NCBI GenBank assembly: GCA_049889915.1
Contig: JBMHCM010000147.1
Coordinates: forward strand, 1-16,294
Reading direction: 5' to 3'
From: UBA8337 sp049889915
Lineage (GTDB): Bacteria > Pseudomonadota > Alphaproteobacteria > RS24
Length of the DNA: 16,294 bases
Below are positions 1-6,171 of the stretch, piece after piece. Within the stretch, counting starts at the first letter, position 1. Each line of letters begins with the position of its first letter. Made by a program: the position numbers and the translations under genes. Under the pieces are notes generated by a model that was given only the letters and a program-made list of their open reading frames with translations, ran no database searches and had not been told where the DNA came from.

Positions 1-1
1 G

Positions 2-217
2 CTGGAAAAGCACCAGAAAAAATTGGCTGCCAATGGCGGCGATTTGATCGGCAAGCAAGCCGAGCTGGATGCGCTGTCTGTGCAATGCGCGCATTAGCGG
101 GTCGAAGTATCGTCTTTGAAAAAACAAAAGGCCGAATTCGAAGCCAATCAGCGCCGCGCCGCGCAGCAAATGGAAAAAGCGATGCGGCAAATCGATGATG
201 TTTTGGGGGAGGCGTAA
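2..217 (+). pseudogene. C-terminal part of a small coiled-coil protein (DUF4164-like), interrupted by an in-frame TAG
   Basis: The frame beginning at base 2 reads as a charged helical protein to the TAA at 215-217, except for a TAG at 95-97. The text on both sides is rich in K, E, Q, A and L with heptad-like Leu spacing, and ends MRQIDDVLGEA. This resembles the tail of the short DUF4164-type coiled-coil proteins often found just upstream of zapA in Alphaproteobacteria. The N-terminus lies outside the window. The final TAA directly abuts the zapA ATG, so the pair is probably one transcript. Either the TAG is a nonsense mutation (a single C to T change would turn CAG, Gln, into TAG) or it is an error. 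No function is known to me; the family assignment rests on position and composition. Confidence 0.5.
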
Positions 218-583
218 ATGAGTGAAATGACCATATCGATTAATTCGCGGCCGTTTCAGGTGATGTGCCGTGATGGCGAGGAAGCGCAAGTGACCCAATT
301 GGCCGAGGATTTGGCGGCCCGCGTGGCGGCCATCAAAAAGCTCAATGAAAAAGCCGGAGACAGTCATTTGCTGGTTTTGGCGGGTCTGACCCTGTGCAGC
401 GAATTGCGCGATATGAAACGCGATATTGAAGCCATTCGACTGGATGTGGCGCGGGCCGGTTCAGCGCGCGAGACATTGGGCGAAAAAATGAATGATATGG
501 AAGACGCGCTGACCGCCGCACTTTTGCTGGCGGCAGAGAAGGTCGAGGCCATGTTGCCGCCGCATGAGGATGCGACAGACTGA
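218..583 (+). CDS. zapA: Cell division protein ZapA
   Basis: This 121-residue protein has the ZapA layout. A short N-terminal beta region (TISINSRPFQVMCRDGEE) is followed by helices (QLAEDLAARVAAI, then HLLVLAGLTLCSELRDMK) and a long C-terminal coiled coil. ZapA binds FtsZ in the cytoplasm and promotes bundling of protofilaments in the Z-ring. The ATG at 218 follows a strong purine-rich ribosome site (GGGGGAGG, ending at 212) by five bases and touches the stop of the upstream coiled-coil gene. A second in-frame ATG at 227 is possible but less well spaced. The gene is followed by 6S RNA and 5-formyl-THF cyclo-ligase, a widely conserved neighbourhood that supports the call. Confidence 0.9.
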   Translation: MSEMTISINSRPFQVMCRDGEEAQVTQLAEDLAARVAAIKKLNEKAGDSHLLVLAGLTLCSELRDMKRDIEAIRLDVARAGSARETLGEKMNDMEDALTAALLLAAEKVEAMLPPHEDATD

Positions 584-585
584 GG

Positions 586-615
586 GTGACGCGCGGTCGT
601 AAAACGCGATATAGA
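586..615 (+). promoter_or_regulatory. Candidate sigma-70 promoter of the 6S RNA gene
   Basis: A -35-like GTGACG at 586-591 and a -10-like TATAGA at 610-615 are separated by 18 bases. The predicted start, about seven bases downstream, falls at or near 622. That is exactly where the closing stem of the 6S RNA begins, which is independent support. The match to consensus is moderate, and no start site has been measured. Confidence 0.5.
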
Positions 616-619
616 GAGT

Positions 620-776
620 TTGGAACTGCCCGATGCGACGATTGCCTATAACGCTCGGGGCCTTACGATCCTTTAGGGAACTGTCCCTGCGCCGGGCCGT
701 GGCCTGATGCACACGGTGCCCACCTACTTATGTAGGTCTCCGAGGATTCCGCGATTGACGGTTGTGGCGGTTCCGC
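620..776 (+). ncRNA. ssrS: 6S RNA (RNA polymerase regulator)
   Basis: The sequence between zapA and the cyclo-ligase gene has the alphaproteobacterial 6S RNA signature. It contains CCTTACGATCCTTTAGGG near the 5' side and CACACGGTGCCCACCTACTT near the middle. The ends pair: GGAACTGCC (622-630) with GGCGGTTCC (766-774), nine pairs including one G-U. An inner stem pairs CTCGGGG (654-660) with CTCCGAG (738-744), and a hairpin CCTAC/GTAGG lies at 723-736. 6S RNA mimics an open promoter and sequesters housekeeping RNA polymerase, mostly in stationary phase. The exact ends are estimated from the pairing. The 3' strand GGCGGTTCCGCC (766-777) followed by TTT can also fold on itself and may take part in termination. 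Confidence 0.85.
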
Positions 777-822
777 CTTTCTCGCGGTGCGAAATAGGCC
801 GGTTATAGGTTTTGAGGCAATG

Positions 823-1416
823 ATGCACGATAAACAGGCCGATAAACAGGCCGGTAAACAGGCAATGAGACGGCGCCTTTTGGCGGCCCGCAAGGCGCAT
901 CATGCACAGCATGCGGCGCAAGCGGCCGATGCCCTTTTGGCGCAACTGCCGCATTTGGATATACCGCCGACAAACCGTATCGCGCTTTATTTGCCCATGG
1001 GCAGCGAGATAAATGTGCTGCCGCTCCTAGAGCGGCTGCATGAAAGCGGTCATCCGCTTTGCCTGCCGGTTTGCCTCGCCGATAATCAGCCTGTGCTGTT
1101 TCGCGCCTATGCGCCGGGCGACCGGTTGCAGCCCGATGCGATGAATATTGATGCGCCAGTTGGGGCGGCAGAAGAAATGCAGCCGGACATTATCATGTTG
1201 CCGCTTTTGGGCTTTGACCGGCAGGGCGGCCGGTTGGGGCGCGGCGGTGGCTATTATGATCGCACGCTGGCCACCATACGGGCACAGCGGCCTGTGCGCG
1301 CCTGCGGCATTGCTTATGACATGCAAATGGTTGACAAATGCCCGGTCGAGCCGCATGACCAAACACTGGATGCGGTGCTGACCGATAAGGCGGCCTACCG
1401 CTTTAAGTGGACCTGA
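823..1416 (+). CDS. ygfA: 5-formyltetrahydrofolate cyclo-ligase
   Basis: This enzyme converts 5-formyl-THF plus ATP to 5,10-methenyl-THF in the cytoplasm, returning a storage folate to one-carbon metabolism. From the start used here it is 197 residues. The N-terminal basic helix MRRRLLAARKAHH, the segment ALYLPMGSEINVLPLL, and the family hallmark PLLGFDRQGGRLGRGGGYYD (about 127-146) are all visible. The C-terminus contains EPHDQTLDAVLTD, the usual end motif. Start choice: ATG at 823 is five bases after GAGG (814-817). ATG at 820 and a GTG at 787 are in frame but less likely, since the GTG would lie just 11 bases after the 6S RNA. The protein begins with an unusual Lys-Gln-Ala repeat (see 829-864), so an internal start at 865 is also possible. 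The association with 6S RNA is classical. Confidence 0.9.
   Translation: MHDKQADKQAGKQAMRRRLLAARKAHHAQHAAQAADALLAQLPHLDIPPTNRIALYLPMGSEINVLPLLERLHESGHPLCLPVCLADNQPVLFRAYAPGDRLQPDAMNIDAPVGAAEEMQPDIIMLPLLGFDRQGGRLGRGGGYYDRTLATIRAQRPVRACGIAYDMQMVDKCPVEPHDQTLDAVLTDKAAYRFKWT
829..864 (+). repeat. Three tandem 12-bp units in the start of the cyclo-ligase gene
   Basis: GATAAACAGGCC occurs at 829-840 and again exactly at 841-852. A third copy with two changes (GGTAAACAGGCA) lies at 853-864. It encodes DKQA-DKQA-GKQA ahead of the conserved domain. The unit length is a multiple of three, so copy-number change would keep the frame. Confidence 0.85.
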
Positions 1417-1418
1417 TT

Positions 1419-2231
1419 ATGCGGATTTTGTTTCTTGGCGATATTGTGGGGCGGGCAGCGCGTGAGGCGGTGATGCGCCAAGTGCCGGTATGGCGCACGC
1501 AATATGACTTGGATTTCGTGATTGCCAATGGCGAAAACGCTGCCGGTGGGTTTGGTATTACGCCGGATATTGCCGATAATCTGTTTGCCGCCGGTGTGGA
1601 TGTGATTTCGACCGGCAACCATATTTGGGACCAGCAGGCGATTGCCGGTTACATTGCCGATGAACCGCGTTTGCTGCGGCCGGTCAATTTCCCCGATGGC
1701 ACGGCCGGGCGCGGCGTCGGCCTGTATGATGTCGGCGATAAGCGGGTGCTGGTCATTAATGTGATGGGGCAATTATTCATGGAATCGTTAAACGAGCCGT
1801 TTGCCGCCGTGGAGCGCGAATTGGCCGCCTGCCCTTTGGGCGAGGTGGCCGATGCGGTTATCGTTGATGTGCATGCTGAGGCGACCTCAGAGAAAATGGC
1901 GATGGGGCATTTTTGCGATGGCCGCGCCAGTTTGGTGGTCGGAACGCACACCCATGTGCCGACAGCCGATGCGCAAATTTTGCCGCATGGCACGGCTTAT
2001 CAAACCGATGCCGGCATGTGCGGCGATTATGACAGCGTTATCGGTATGGATAAAGAAGAGCCGGTCAATCGTTTCGTCACCAAATTGCGCGGCGGCCGGT
2101 TTAATGCGGCGCAAGGCACGGCGACCGTATGCGGCGTGATGGTGGAAACCGACAACAAAACCGGTTTGGCAACCGCCATTCACCCGATGCGGTCCGGCGG
2201 CAGGCTTTTCTCAGCCGCCCCTTCATTGTAA
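1419..2231 (+). CDS. ymdB: YmdB/TIGR00282-family metallophosphoesterase
   Basis: A 270-residue calcineurin-like phosphoesterase. Members of this family, such as Bacillus YmdB, hydrolyse 2',3'-cyclic nucleotides and influence RNA turnover and multicellular behaviour. The metal-site motifs are in order: GDIVG (Asp8), ANGENAAGG (Asn37, Glu39), STGNHIWDQ (Asn67, His68), DVHAEATSEKMA (His152), and GTHTHVPTAD (His177, His179). The C-terminal YQTDAGMCGDYDSVIGMD is also typical. The ATG at 1419 gives the family's normal N-terminus MRILFLGD. It lies two bases after the cyclo-ligase stop, so the two are probably cotranscribed; no strong ribosome site is visible. A GTG at 1407 would only add four residues. 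The general class is certain; the physiological substrate in this organism is not known. Confidence 0.9.
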   Translation: MRILFLGDIVGRAAREAVMRQVPVWRTQYDLDFVIANGENAAGGFGITPDIADNLFAAGVDVISTGNHIWDQQAIAGYIADEPRLLRPVNFPDGTAGRGVGLYDVGDKRVLVINVMGQLFMESLNEPFAAVERELAACPLGEVADAVIVDVHAEATSEKMAMGHFCDGRASLVVGTHTHVPTADAQILPHGTAYQTDAGMCGDYDSVIGMDKEEPVNRFVTKLRGGRFNAAQGTATVCGVMVETDNKTGLATAIHPMRSGGRLFSAAPSL

Positions 2232-2283
2232 ATTAGCTTAAAGCAAATTGATCGACAGATAGCAGAAAGACGGAACACGCATC

Positions 2284-3033
2284 ATGGCAGGCCATTCCAA
2301 GTTTAAGAATATTCAACACCGCAAAGGGGCGCAGGATAAAAAGCGCGCCAAGATTTTTGCTCGTCTGACCAAGGAAATTATGGTTGCGGCAAAAATGGGC
2401 ATGCCTGATCCGGACGCCAATCCGCGTCTGCGCACCGCTGTTTTGGCGGCGCGGGCGCAAAATATGCCGAAGGATAATATTGAACGCGCCATTAAAAAGA
2501 GCTCGGATGATGGCGACACCAATTATGACGAAGTGCGTTATGAAGGCTTTGGCCCGGCCGGTATCGGTATCATTGTCGAGACACTGACCGATAATCGCAA
2601 CCGCACGGCGGCCGAAGTGCGCTCAACATTTTCTAAAAATGGCGGCAATTTGGGCGAGACCGGTTCTGTGTCTTTCATGTTCGACCGGGTTGGCGCGCTG
2701 GAATTTGACGCGTCTGTTGCCGATGCCGAAGCGGTGTTTGAAGCGGCCATTGAGGCCGGTGCCGATGATGTCGACAGCTCAGATGAAGGCCATGAGATTA
2801 TTTGCGCTGCCGATGATTTGCATACGGTTTTGACGGCTCTGCAAGACAGGCTGGGCGAACCGCGTGGTGCCAATATTATTTGGCGGGCGCAAAATGACAT
2901 TGCGGTTGATGGCGAAGCAGCGGAAAAAGTAATTAAGCTTGTCGACGCGCTGGATGACGTCGACGATGTGCAGAATGTTTATGCCAATTTCGACATTTCC
3001 GAGGATGTGCTCGCGCAATTGTCGTCTGACTAA
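2284..3033 (+). CDS. yebC: YebC/PmpR family protein (translation factor TACO1-like or transcriptional regulator)
   Basis: The 249-residue protein starts with the family signature MAGHSKFKNIQHRKGAQDKK and continues with RAKIFARLTKEIMVAAKMG and NMPKDNIERAIKK. The middle includes YEGFGPAGIGIIVETLTDNR and GGNLGETGSVSFMF, all hallmarks of YebC. The family is cytoplasmic. It was described as a DNA-binding regulator (PmpR) and, through the mitochondrial homologue TACO1 and bacterial studies, as a factor helping ribosomes through difficult proline stretches. It lies just upstream of ruvCAB, its usual place. The 52-base gap before it shows only a weak ribosome site. A short 3' gap leads to ruvC, suggesting cotranscription. 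Confidence 0.95.
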   Translation: MAGHSKFKNIQHRKGAQDKKRAKIFARLTKEIMVAAKMGMPDPDANPRLRTAVLAARAQNMPKDNIERAIKKSSDDGDTNYDEVRYEGFGPAGIGIIVETLTDNRNRTAAEVRSTFSKNGGNLGETGSVSFMFDRVGALEFDASVADAEAVFEAAIEAGADDVDSSDEGHEIICAADDLHTVLTALQDRLGEPRGANIIWRAQNDIAVDGEAAEKVIKLVDALDDVDDVQNVYANFDISEDVLAQLSSD

Positions 3034-3044
3034 AGGAAGCCTTG

Positions 3045-3599
3045 GTGAGTGCAACCACACGACGCCTGATCGGATTGGACCCGGGATTACGGTTCACCGG
3101 TTGGGGCGTGGTGGATATGCATGGCAGCAAGCTGACCCATGTCGCTAATGGCTCTGTGCGCTCTGACGCCAAATTATCGCTGGCTGAGCGGCTGCTGCAA
3201 TTAGAGCAAGGACTGGCTGAAGTGTTCGATGCGCATGAGCCGCATCATGCTGCGGTTGAGCAGACCTTCGTCAATCGCGATGGCGCAGCGACCCTGAAAC
3301 TCGGCCAAGCGCGCGCCGTTTGCTTGTTGGAACCGGCGCGCCGCGGCATCAGCGTTGCAGAATATGCACCCAATTTTATCAAACGCAGCGTCACCGGCTC
3401 CGGTCATGCCGATAAAAACCAAATTGCCAGTATGGTCTCCATGCTGTTGCCGCAGGCCGAAATTGCCAATGAGCATGCCGCCGATGCGCTGGCCATTGCC
3501 ATTACACTGGCCCATGCCGGTGACTTTGGCGGCAAAATGCAAGCCGCTATTCAGCGCGCCGAAGGCGCGTATGCGAAAAAGCGGGGGGCTGTCATATGA
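3045..3599 (+). CDS. ruvC: Holliday junction resolvase RuvC
   Basis: A 184-residue endonuclease that cuts Holliday junctions symmetrically after branch migration by RuvAB, in the cytoplasm. Catalytic acidic residues are visible: Asp12 in LIGLDPGLRFTGWG, Glu72 in AAVEQTFVNRDGAATLKLGQ, and the C-terminal pair region in EHAADALAIA (His144, Asp147). Start choice: the GTG at 3045 lies five bases after AAGGAAG (3033-3039). An in-frame TTG at 3042 is only two bases from it and less plausible. The gene follows the yebC stop by 11 bases and overlaps ruvA by four bases (ATGA), implying translational coupling. Length and motifs are normal. Confidence 0.95.
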   Translation: MSATTRRLIGLDPGLRFTGWGVVDMHGSKLTHVANGSVRSDAKLSLAERLLQLEQGLAEVFDAHEPHHAAVEQTFVNRDGAATLKLGQARAVCLLEPARRGISVAEYAPNFIKRSVTGSGHADKNQIASMVSMLLPQAEIANEHAADALAIAITLAHAGDFGGKMQAAIQRAEGAYAKKRGAVI

Positions 3600-4195
3600 T
3601 TGGGCGTTTGCGTGGCCGTGTCGATGGGCGCGGCGATAGATATGTGCTGATTGATGTTGGCGGCGTCGGCTATTTGGTCGAAGGCTCGGCCCGCATGTTG
3701 GATAATTTGCCGGGCGAAGGTGAGGCCGTCAGTCTGGCCATTGAAACCTATGTTCGCGAAGATCAATTGCGACTGTTCGGTTTTGCCAGTGAAGACGACC
3801 GCAGCTGGTTTCGCTTATTGATGAGCGTGCAAGGGGTTGGTGCCAAAGTGGCGCTGGCCATTCAGGGTGTTTTGTCGGCGGCCGAGTTGACGCAAGCCGT
3901 GGCGGCCGAAGACAAAGCCATGGTAGCCCGCGCCCCCGGCGTCGGCCCAAAAGTGGCGCAGCGCATTGTGCAAGAATTGAAAGACAAAGTGCCGGAAGCG
4001 CAATTCACCGCTTCGGTCAGCGCCGAAGCCGGTGGCTCCGGCCAAGCGCTGAACGAGGCCATGTCAGCCCTGACCAATTTGGGCTACCAGCGGGCGCAGG
4101 CCAATGCAGCACTGATGGCGGCGCGGCAAAAATTGGGCGATGAGGCAGACAGTGTCGAAGCGCTTATCAAACAAGCCCTGAAGGAGCTGGTCTGA
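3596..4195 (+). CDS. ruvA: Holliday junction branch migration protein RuvA
   Basis: A 199-residue DNA-binding subunit that holds the four-way junction as a tetramer and loads RuvB. The order of domains is normal. An N-terminal OB fold begins MIGRLRGRVDGRG. Tandem helix-hairpin-helix motifs follow in LLMSVQGVGAKVALAI and ARAPGVGPKVAQRIVQELKD. A flexible linker (about 141-151) leads to the C-terminal RuvB-contacting domain ALNEAMSALTNLGYQ. The ATG overlaps the ruvC stop, and its own stop overlaps the ruvB start by one base (TGATG), so the three genes are translationally coupled. Confidence 0.95.
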   Translation: MIGRLRGRVDGRGDRYVLIDVGGVGYLVEGSARMLDNLPGEGEAVSLAIETYVREDQLRLFGFASEDDRSWFRLLMSVQGVGAKVALAIQGVLSAAELTQAVAAEDKAMVARAPGVGPKVAQRIVQELKDKVPEAQFTASVSAEAGGSGQALNEAMSALTNLGYQRAQANAALMAARQKLGDEADSVEALIKQALKELV

Positions 4196-5226
4196 TGTCG
4201 GAGGAACGGCTGGTCGATCAAAACCAGATTGGCGAGGATGTCGATACGGCCATGCGCCCGAAAACGCTGGACAGTTTTGTCGGGCAAAAAAAGGGCCGCG
4301 AAAATTTGGCGGTGTTTATTGAGGCAGCAAAAAAGCGCGGCGATGCGCTTGACCATGTGCTGTTGGCGGGCCCGCCCGGCTTGGGCAAAACCACATTGGC
4401 GCAAATTGTCGCCCGCGAATTGGGGGCCGGGTTTCGCTCGACCTCCGGTCCGGTGATTTCCAAAGCCGGGGACTTGGCGGCCCTGCTGACCAATTTGGAA
4501 CCGCATGATGTTTTGTTCATTGATGAAATTCATCGCCTCAGCCCGGCTGTCGAAGAAGTGCTGTATCCGGCCATGGAAGATTTTGAGCTGGATTTGATTA
4601 TCGGTGAGGGGCCGGCGGCGCGCTCTGTAAAAATCGACCTGCCGCCTTTCACACTGGTTGGTGCGACCACCCGCTCCGGCCTGTTGACGACACCGCTGCG
4701 CGATCGGTTCGGTATTCCGATTTATCTCAGCTTTTATACCCATGAAGAGCTGGAATATATCATTCGCCGCAATGCCGGTTTGATGGGGCTGGAGATGAGC
4801 GATGATGGGGCGGCTGAAATTGCCTCGCGGGCGCGCGGTACACCGCGGGTTGCCGGTCGCCTGCTGCGGCGGGTGCGCGACTTTGCCAATGTCGAAAGCG
4901 CCGAGATTGTGGACGCCACTTTGGCCGATGCGGCACTGGGGCGATTGGAGGTCGATAAACGCGGGCTTGACGGTTTGGACCGGCGTTATTTGACCACCAT
5001 GGCTGAGAAGTTTATCGGCGGGCCGGTCGGTATCGACACGCTGGCTGCGGCATTGGGCGAGCCGCGTGACGCGCTGGAGGATATTGTCGAGCCGTTTCTT
5101 ATCCAGCTTGGCTTCGTCAACCGCACGCCCCGCGGACGCATGCTGATGCCGGCGGCTTTTGCCCATTTGGGGCTTGAGGCCCCGAAATCGGCGCATGATG
5201 CAGCCGATTTATTTGACGGTCATTAA
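4195..5226 (+). CDS. ruvB: Holliday junction branch migration helicase RuvB
   Basis: A 343-residue AAA+ motor forming hexameric rings that pump DNA through the RuvA-bound junction. Visible motifs are Walker A GPPGLGKT (59-66), Walker B LFIDEIHR (107-114), sensor 1 GATTR (156-160) with the following LRDRFG, and sensor 2 in RGTPRVAGRLLRRVRDFA. The C-terminal winged helix contains GGPVGIDTLAAALGEPRD and GFVNRTPRGR. A good ribosome site, AAGGAG (4181-4186), lies eight bases before the ATG, inside the end of ruvA. It is the last gene of the yebC-ruvCAB run; the next gene is convergent. Confidence 0.97.
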   Translation: MSEERLVDQNQIGEDVDTAMRPKTLDSFVGQKKGRENLAVFIEAAKKRGDALDHVLLAGPPGLGKTTLAQIVARELGAGFRSTSGPVISKAGDLAALLTNLEPHDVLFIDEIHRLSPAVEEVLYPAMEDFELDLIIGEGPAARSVKIDLPPFTLVGATTRSGLLTTPLRDRFGIPIYLSFYTHEELEYIIRRNAGLMGLEMSDDGAAEIASRARGTPRVAGRLLRRVRDFANVESAEIVDATLADAALGRLEVDKRGLDGLDRRYLTTMAEKFIGGPVGIDTLAAALGEPRDALEDIVEPFLIQLGFVNRTPRGRMLMPAAFAHLGLEAPKSAHDAADLFDGH

Positions 5227-5255
5227 GCGGCTTCTTCGGCGCTTATTTCCCGCCG

Positions 5256-5819
5256 CTATTTTTTGCAGAGAGAATTATAAATCATCGACCATTCGCGAAT
5301 ATTGTCGCGGTTAAAGGTCACCTGCTTGGCGGCATAGCTGATGCGGTCTTCCGGCAGGTCGGGCAGCGGCAGCGGAATGGCGTTATCAACCGTTTTGTAG
5401 AGATTATTGGTGAAGGCCGACCATAGTTTGGAGCCGGTTTTGCCGACTGAGTTTTTCCGAATAAAGCGCTTATTGGCTTTGAACAATTCCCAACTTTGGG
5501 CGATTTCTTGCCGTGCCTGCCAGCAAATTTGTCCGGACGGCATTTTCTTGTAACGGCGGCGCGCTTTAGCCACCGCTTTTTCATATTCGTCTTCGCCAAT
5601 CAAGCCGCCAGTCACAACCGCAGCCTGTTTTTTTACCGTTTTCTCGGCTTTCTTCTTGGTTTTGGAAACGGAGTTTTTGGCACTTTTCGCGCCGCTGGAT
5701 ATTTTCGACGTCGCGCTTTTGGCACCGCTGGAAATTTTGCCGCCGAAATCTTTCACCTGCGCACAACCGGTAATACCGGCCACGGCAACGACAATCATCA
5801 TCAACTTCAGCTTCTTCAT
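5256..5819 (-). CDS. Putative lysine-rich lipoprotein, function unknown
   Basis: I do not recognise this family. The 187-residue product starts with a basic, hydrophobic signal peptide (MKKLKLMMIVVAVAG) and a lipobox ITGC with Cys19, so it should be a lipoprotein exported to the periplasmic side. After the cysteine comes a low-complexity Ser/Lys/Ala segment containing two near-identical units, KISSGAKSAT and KISSGAKSAK (residues 28-37 and 39-48), then SKTKKKAEKTVKK. The remainder (about 75-187) looks folded, with Cys99 and a second Cys near the end (NSLCKK). The start at 5819 is preceded on its strand by GAGGG at suitable spacing; an upstream in-frame start at 5849 would put ten extra residues before the signal. 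It is convergent with ruvB. The Lys-rich region could contact peptidoglycan, nucleic acid or lipopolysaccharide, which is speculation. Confidence 0.75.
   Translation of the reverse strand: MKKLKLMMIVVAVAGITGCAQVKDFGGKISSGAKSATSKISSGAKSAKNSVSKTKKKAEKTVKKQAAVVTGGLIGEDEYEKAVAKARRRYKKMPSGQICWQARQEIAQSWELFKANKRFIRKNSVGKTGSKLWSAFTNNLYKTVDNAIPLPLPDLPEDRISYAAKQVTFNRDNIREWSMIYNSLCKK
5676..5738 (-). repeat. Two direct protein-level repeats in the lipoprotein gene
   Basis: Codons 28-37 and 39-48 of the lipoprotein encode KISSGAKSA followed by T or K. The underlying DNA copies are similar but not identical, so this is an older duplication or a compositionally driven repeat. Confidence 0.6.
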
Positions 5820-5851
5820 ACCCAAACCCTCACGCAAAAAATTACCCATTC

Positions 5852-5880
5852 ACTATCGTGGCGGCGCGGGGTTTTTGCAA
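5852..5880 (-). promoter_or_regulatory. Candidate promoter of the lipoprotein gene
   Basis: On the minus strand, TTGCAA (5875-5880) and GATAGT (5852-5857) are 17 bases apart, each matching the sigma-70 consensus at four of six positions. The predicted start lies about 25 bases before the lipoprotein start codon, leaving room for its ribosome site. This is a plausible but unproven promoter. Confidence 0.4.
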
Positions 5881-5930
5881 GCGGATTCACGCGTGACGAC
5901 GCGACCCGTGCCGCAAAAGCCACAAACGAT

Positions 5931-5957
5931 AAAGGCGATCCCGAAGGGTCGCCTTTT
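5931..5957. terminator. Strong hairpin resembling a bidirectional Rho-independent terminator
   Basis: AAAGGCGA (5931-5938) pairs perfectly with TCGCCTTT (5949-5956). An inner CCC/GGG stem encloses a GAA loop, with one unpaired T at 5939. The + strand continues TTTTAT. The minus strand reads CCCTTCGGG at the apex and ends CCTTTAT, so either direction could terminate. No recognised gene ends here on either strand: the lipoprotein start is about 110 bases to the left and ybgC about 215 bases to the right. It may belong to an unannotated small RNA or be a remnant. Confidence 0.55.
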
Positions 5958-6171
5958 ATGACCACCGACTCCCATTGGCACTCATATTCGACCGGCCTGA
6001 GCGAGACGGCAGAAGTTTCCCGAAAACCGCCACCACGACAAATGCCGATATGAACCAATTAGAATGGGGCTAGGCGCGGTCAAGCGTGGGGCATGATATT
6101 TTTGCGCAGCGGCAAAAATTTCAGCATGAGCGGCAAATCATTGTAGAGTTTTGCCACAATAAGGGGACTCA
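5958..6171. other. Gene-poor interval upstream of ybgC
   Basis: I see no convincing protein gene, tRNA or known RNA in this stretch. Open frames crossing it on both strands lack a credible start and have atypical composition. It should hold the promoter of the ybgC-tol-pal unit, but I find no clear -35/-10 pair. The best, TTTCAG (6119-6124) with TGTAGA 17 bases later, is weak. It also contains the perfect hairpin at 6098-6119. Confidence 0.4.
6098..6119. promoter_or_regulatory. Perfect 8-bp inverted repeat upstream of ybgC
   Basis: ATTTTTGC (6098-6105) and GCAAAAAT (6112-6119) are exact reverse complements around a six-base GC-rich loop. The site is about 50 bases before the ybgC start, a suitable place for a repressor or activator to control the tol-pal operon. 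It could also be a weak transcript hairpin. There is no evidence for a particular regulator. Confidence 0.35.

Noticed and set aside
95..97. TAG as a pyrrolysine or otherwise reassigned codon.
   Set aside because: TAG ends ybgC, tolA, pal and the lipoprotein gene normally in this same window, and the interrupted protein has no link to pyrrolysine enzymes.
4084..5196. Very long minus-strand open frame (370 codons) opposite ruvB.
   Set aside because: It lies wholly antisense to the ruvB/ruvA coding region, whose motifs are unmistakable, and its composition (rich in Arg, Gln, His) is typical of a complementary-strand shadow.
5225..5246. Possible terminator between the convergent ruvB and lipoprotein genes (AAGCG...CGCTT).
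   Set aside because: Only five pairs with an inner mismatch and no clean T-run on either strand.
5887..5896. Palindrome TCACGCGTGA in the lipoprotein upstream region.
   Set aside because: Short, in GC-rich sequence, single occurrence and not centred on any promoter element.
5496..6053. Long + strand open frame opposite the lipoprotein gene.
   Set aside because: It is antisense to a gene with a convincing signal peptide and lipobox; its own translation shows no recognisable domain and it runs through a terminator-like hairpin.
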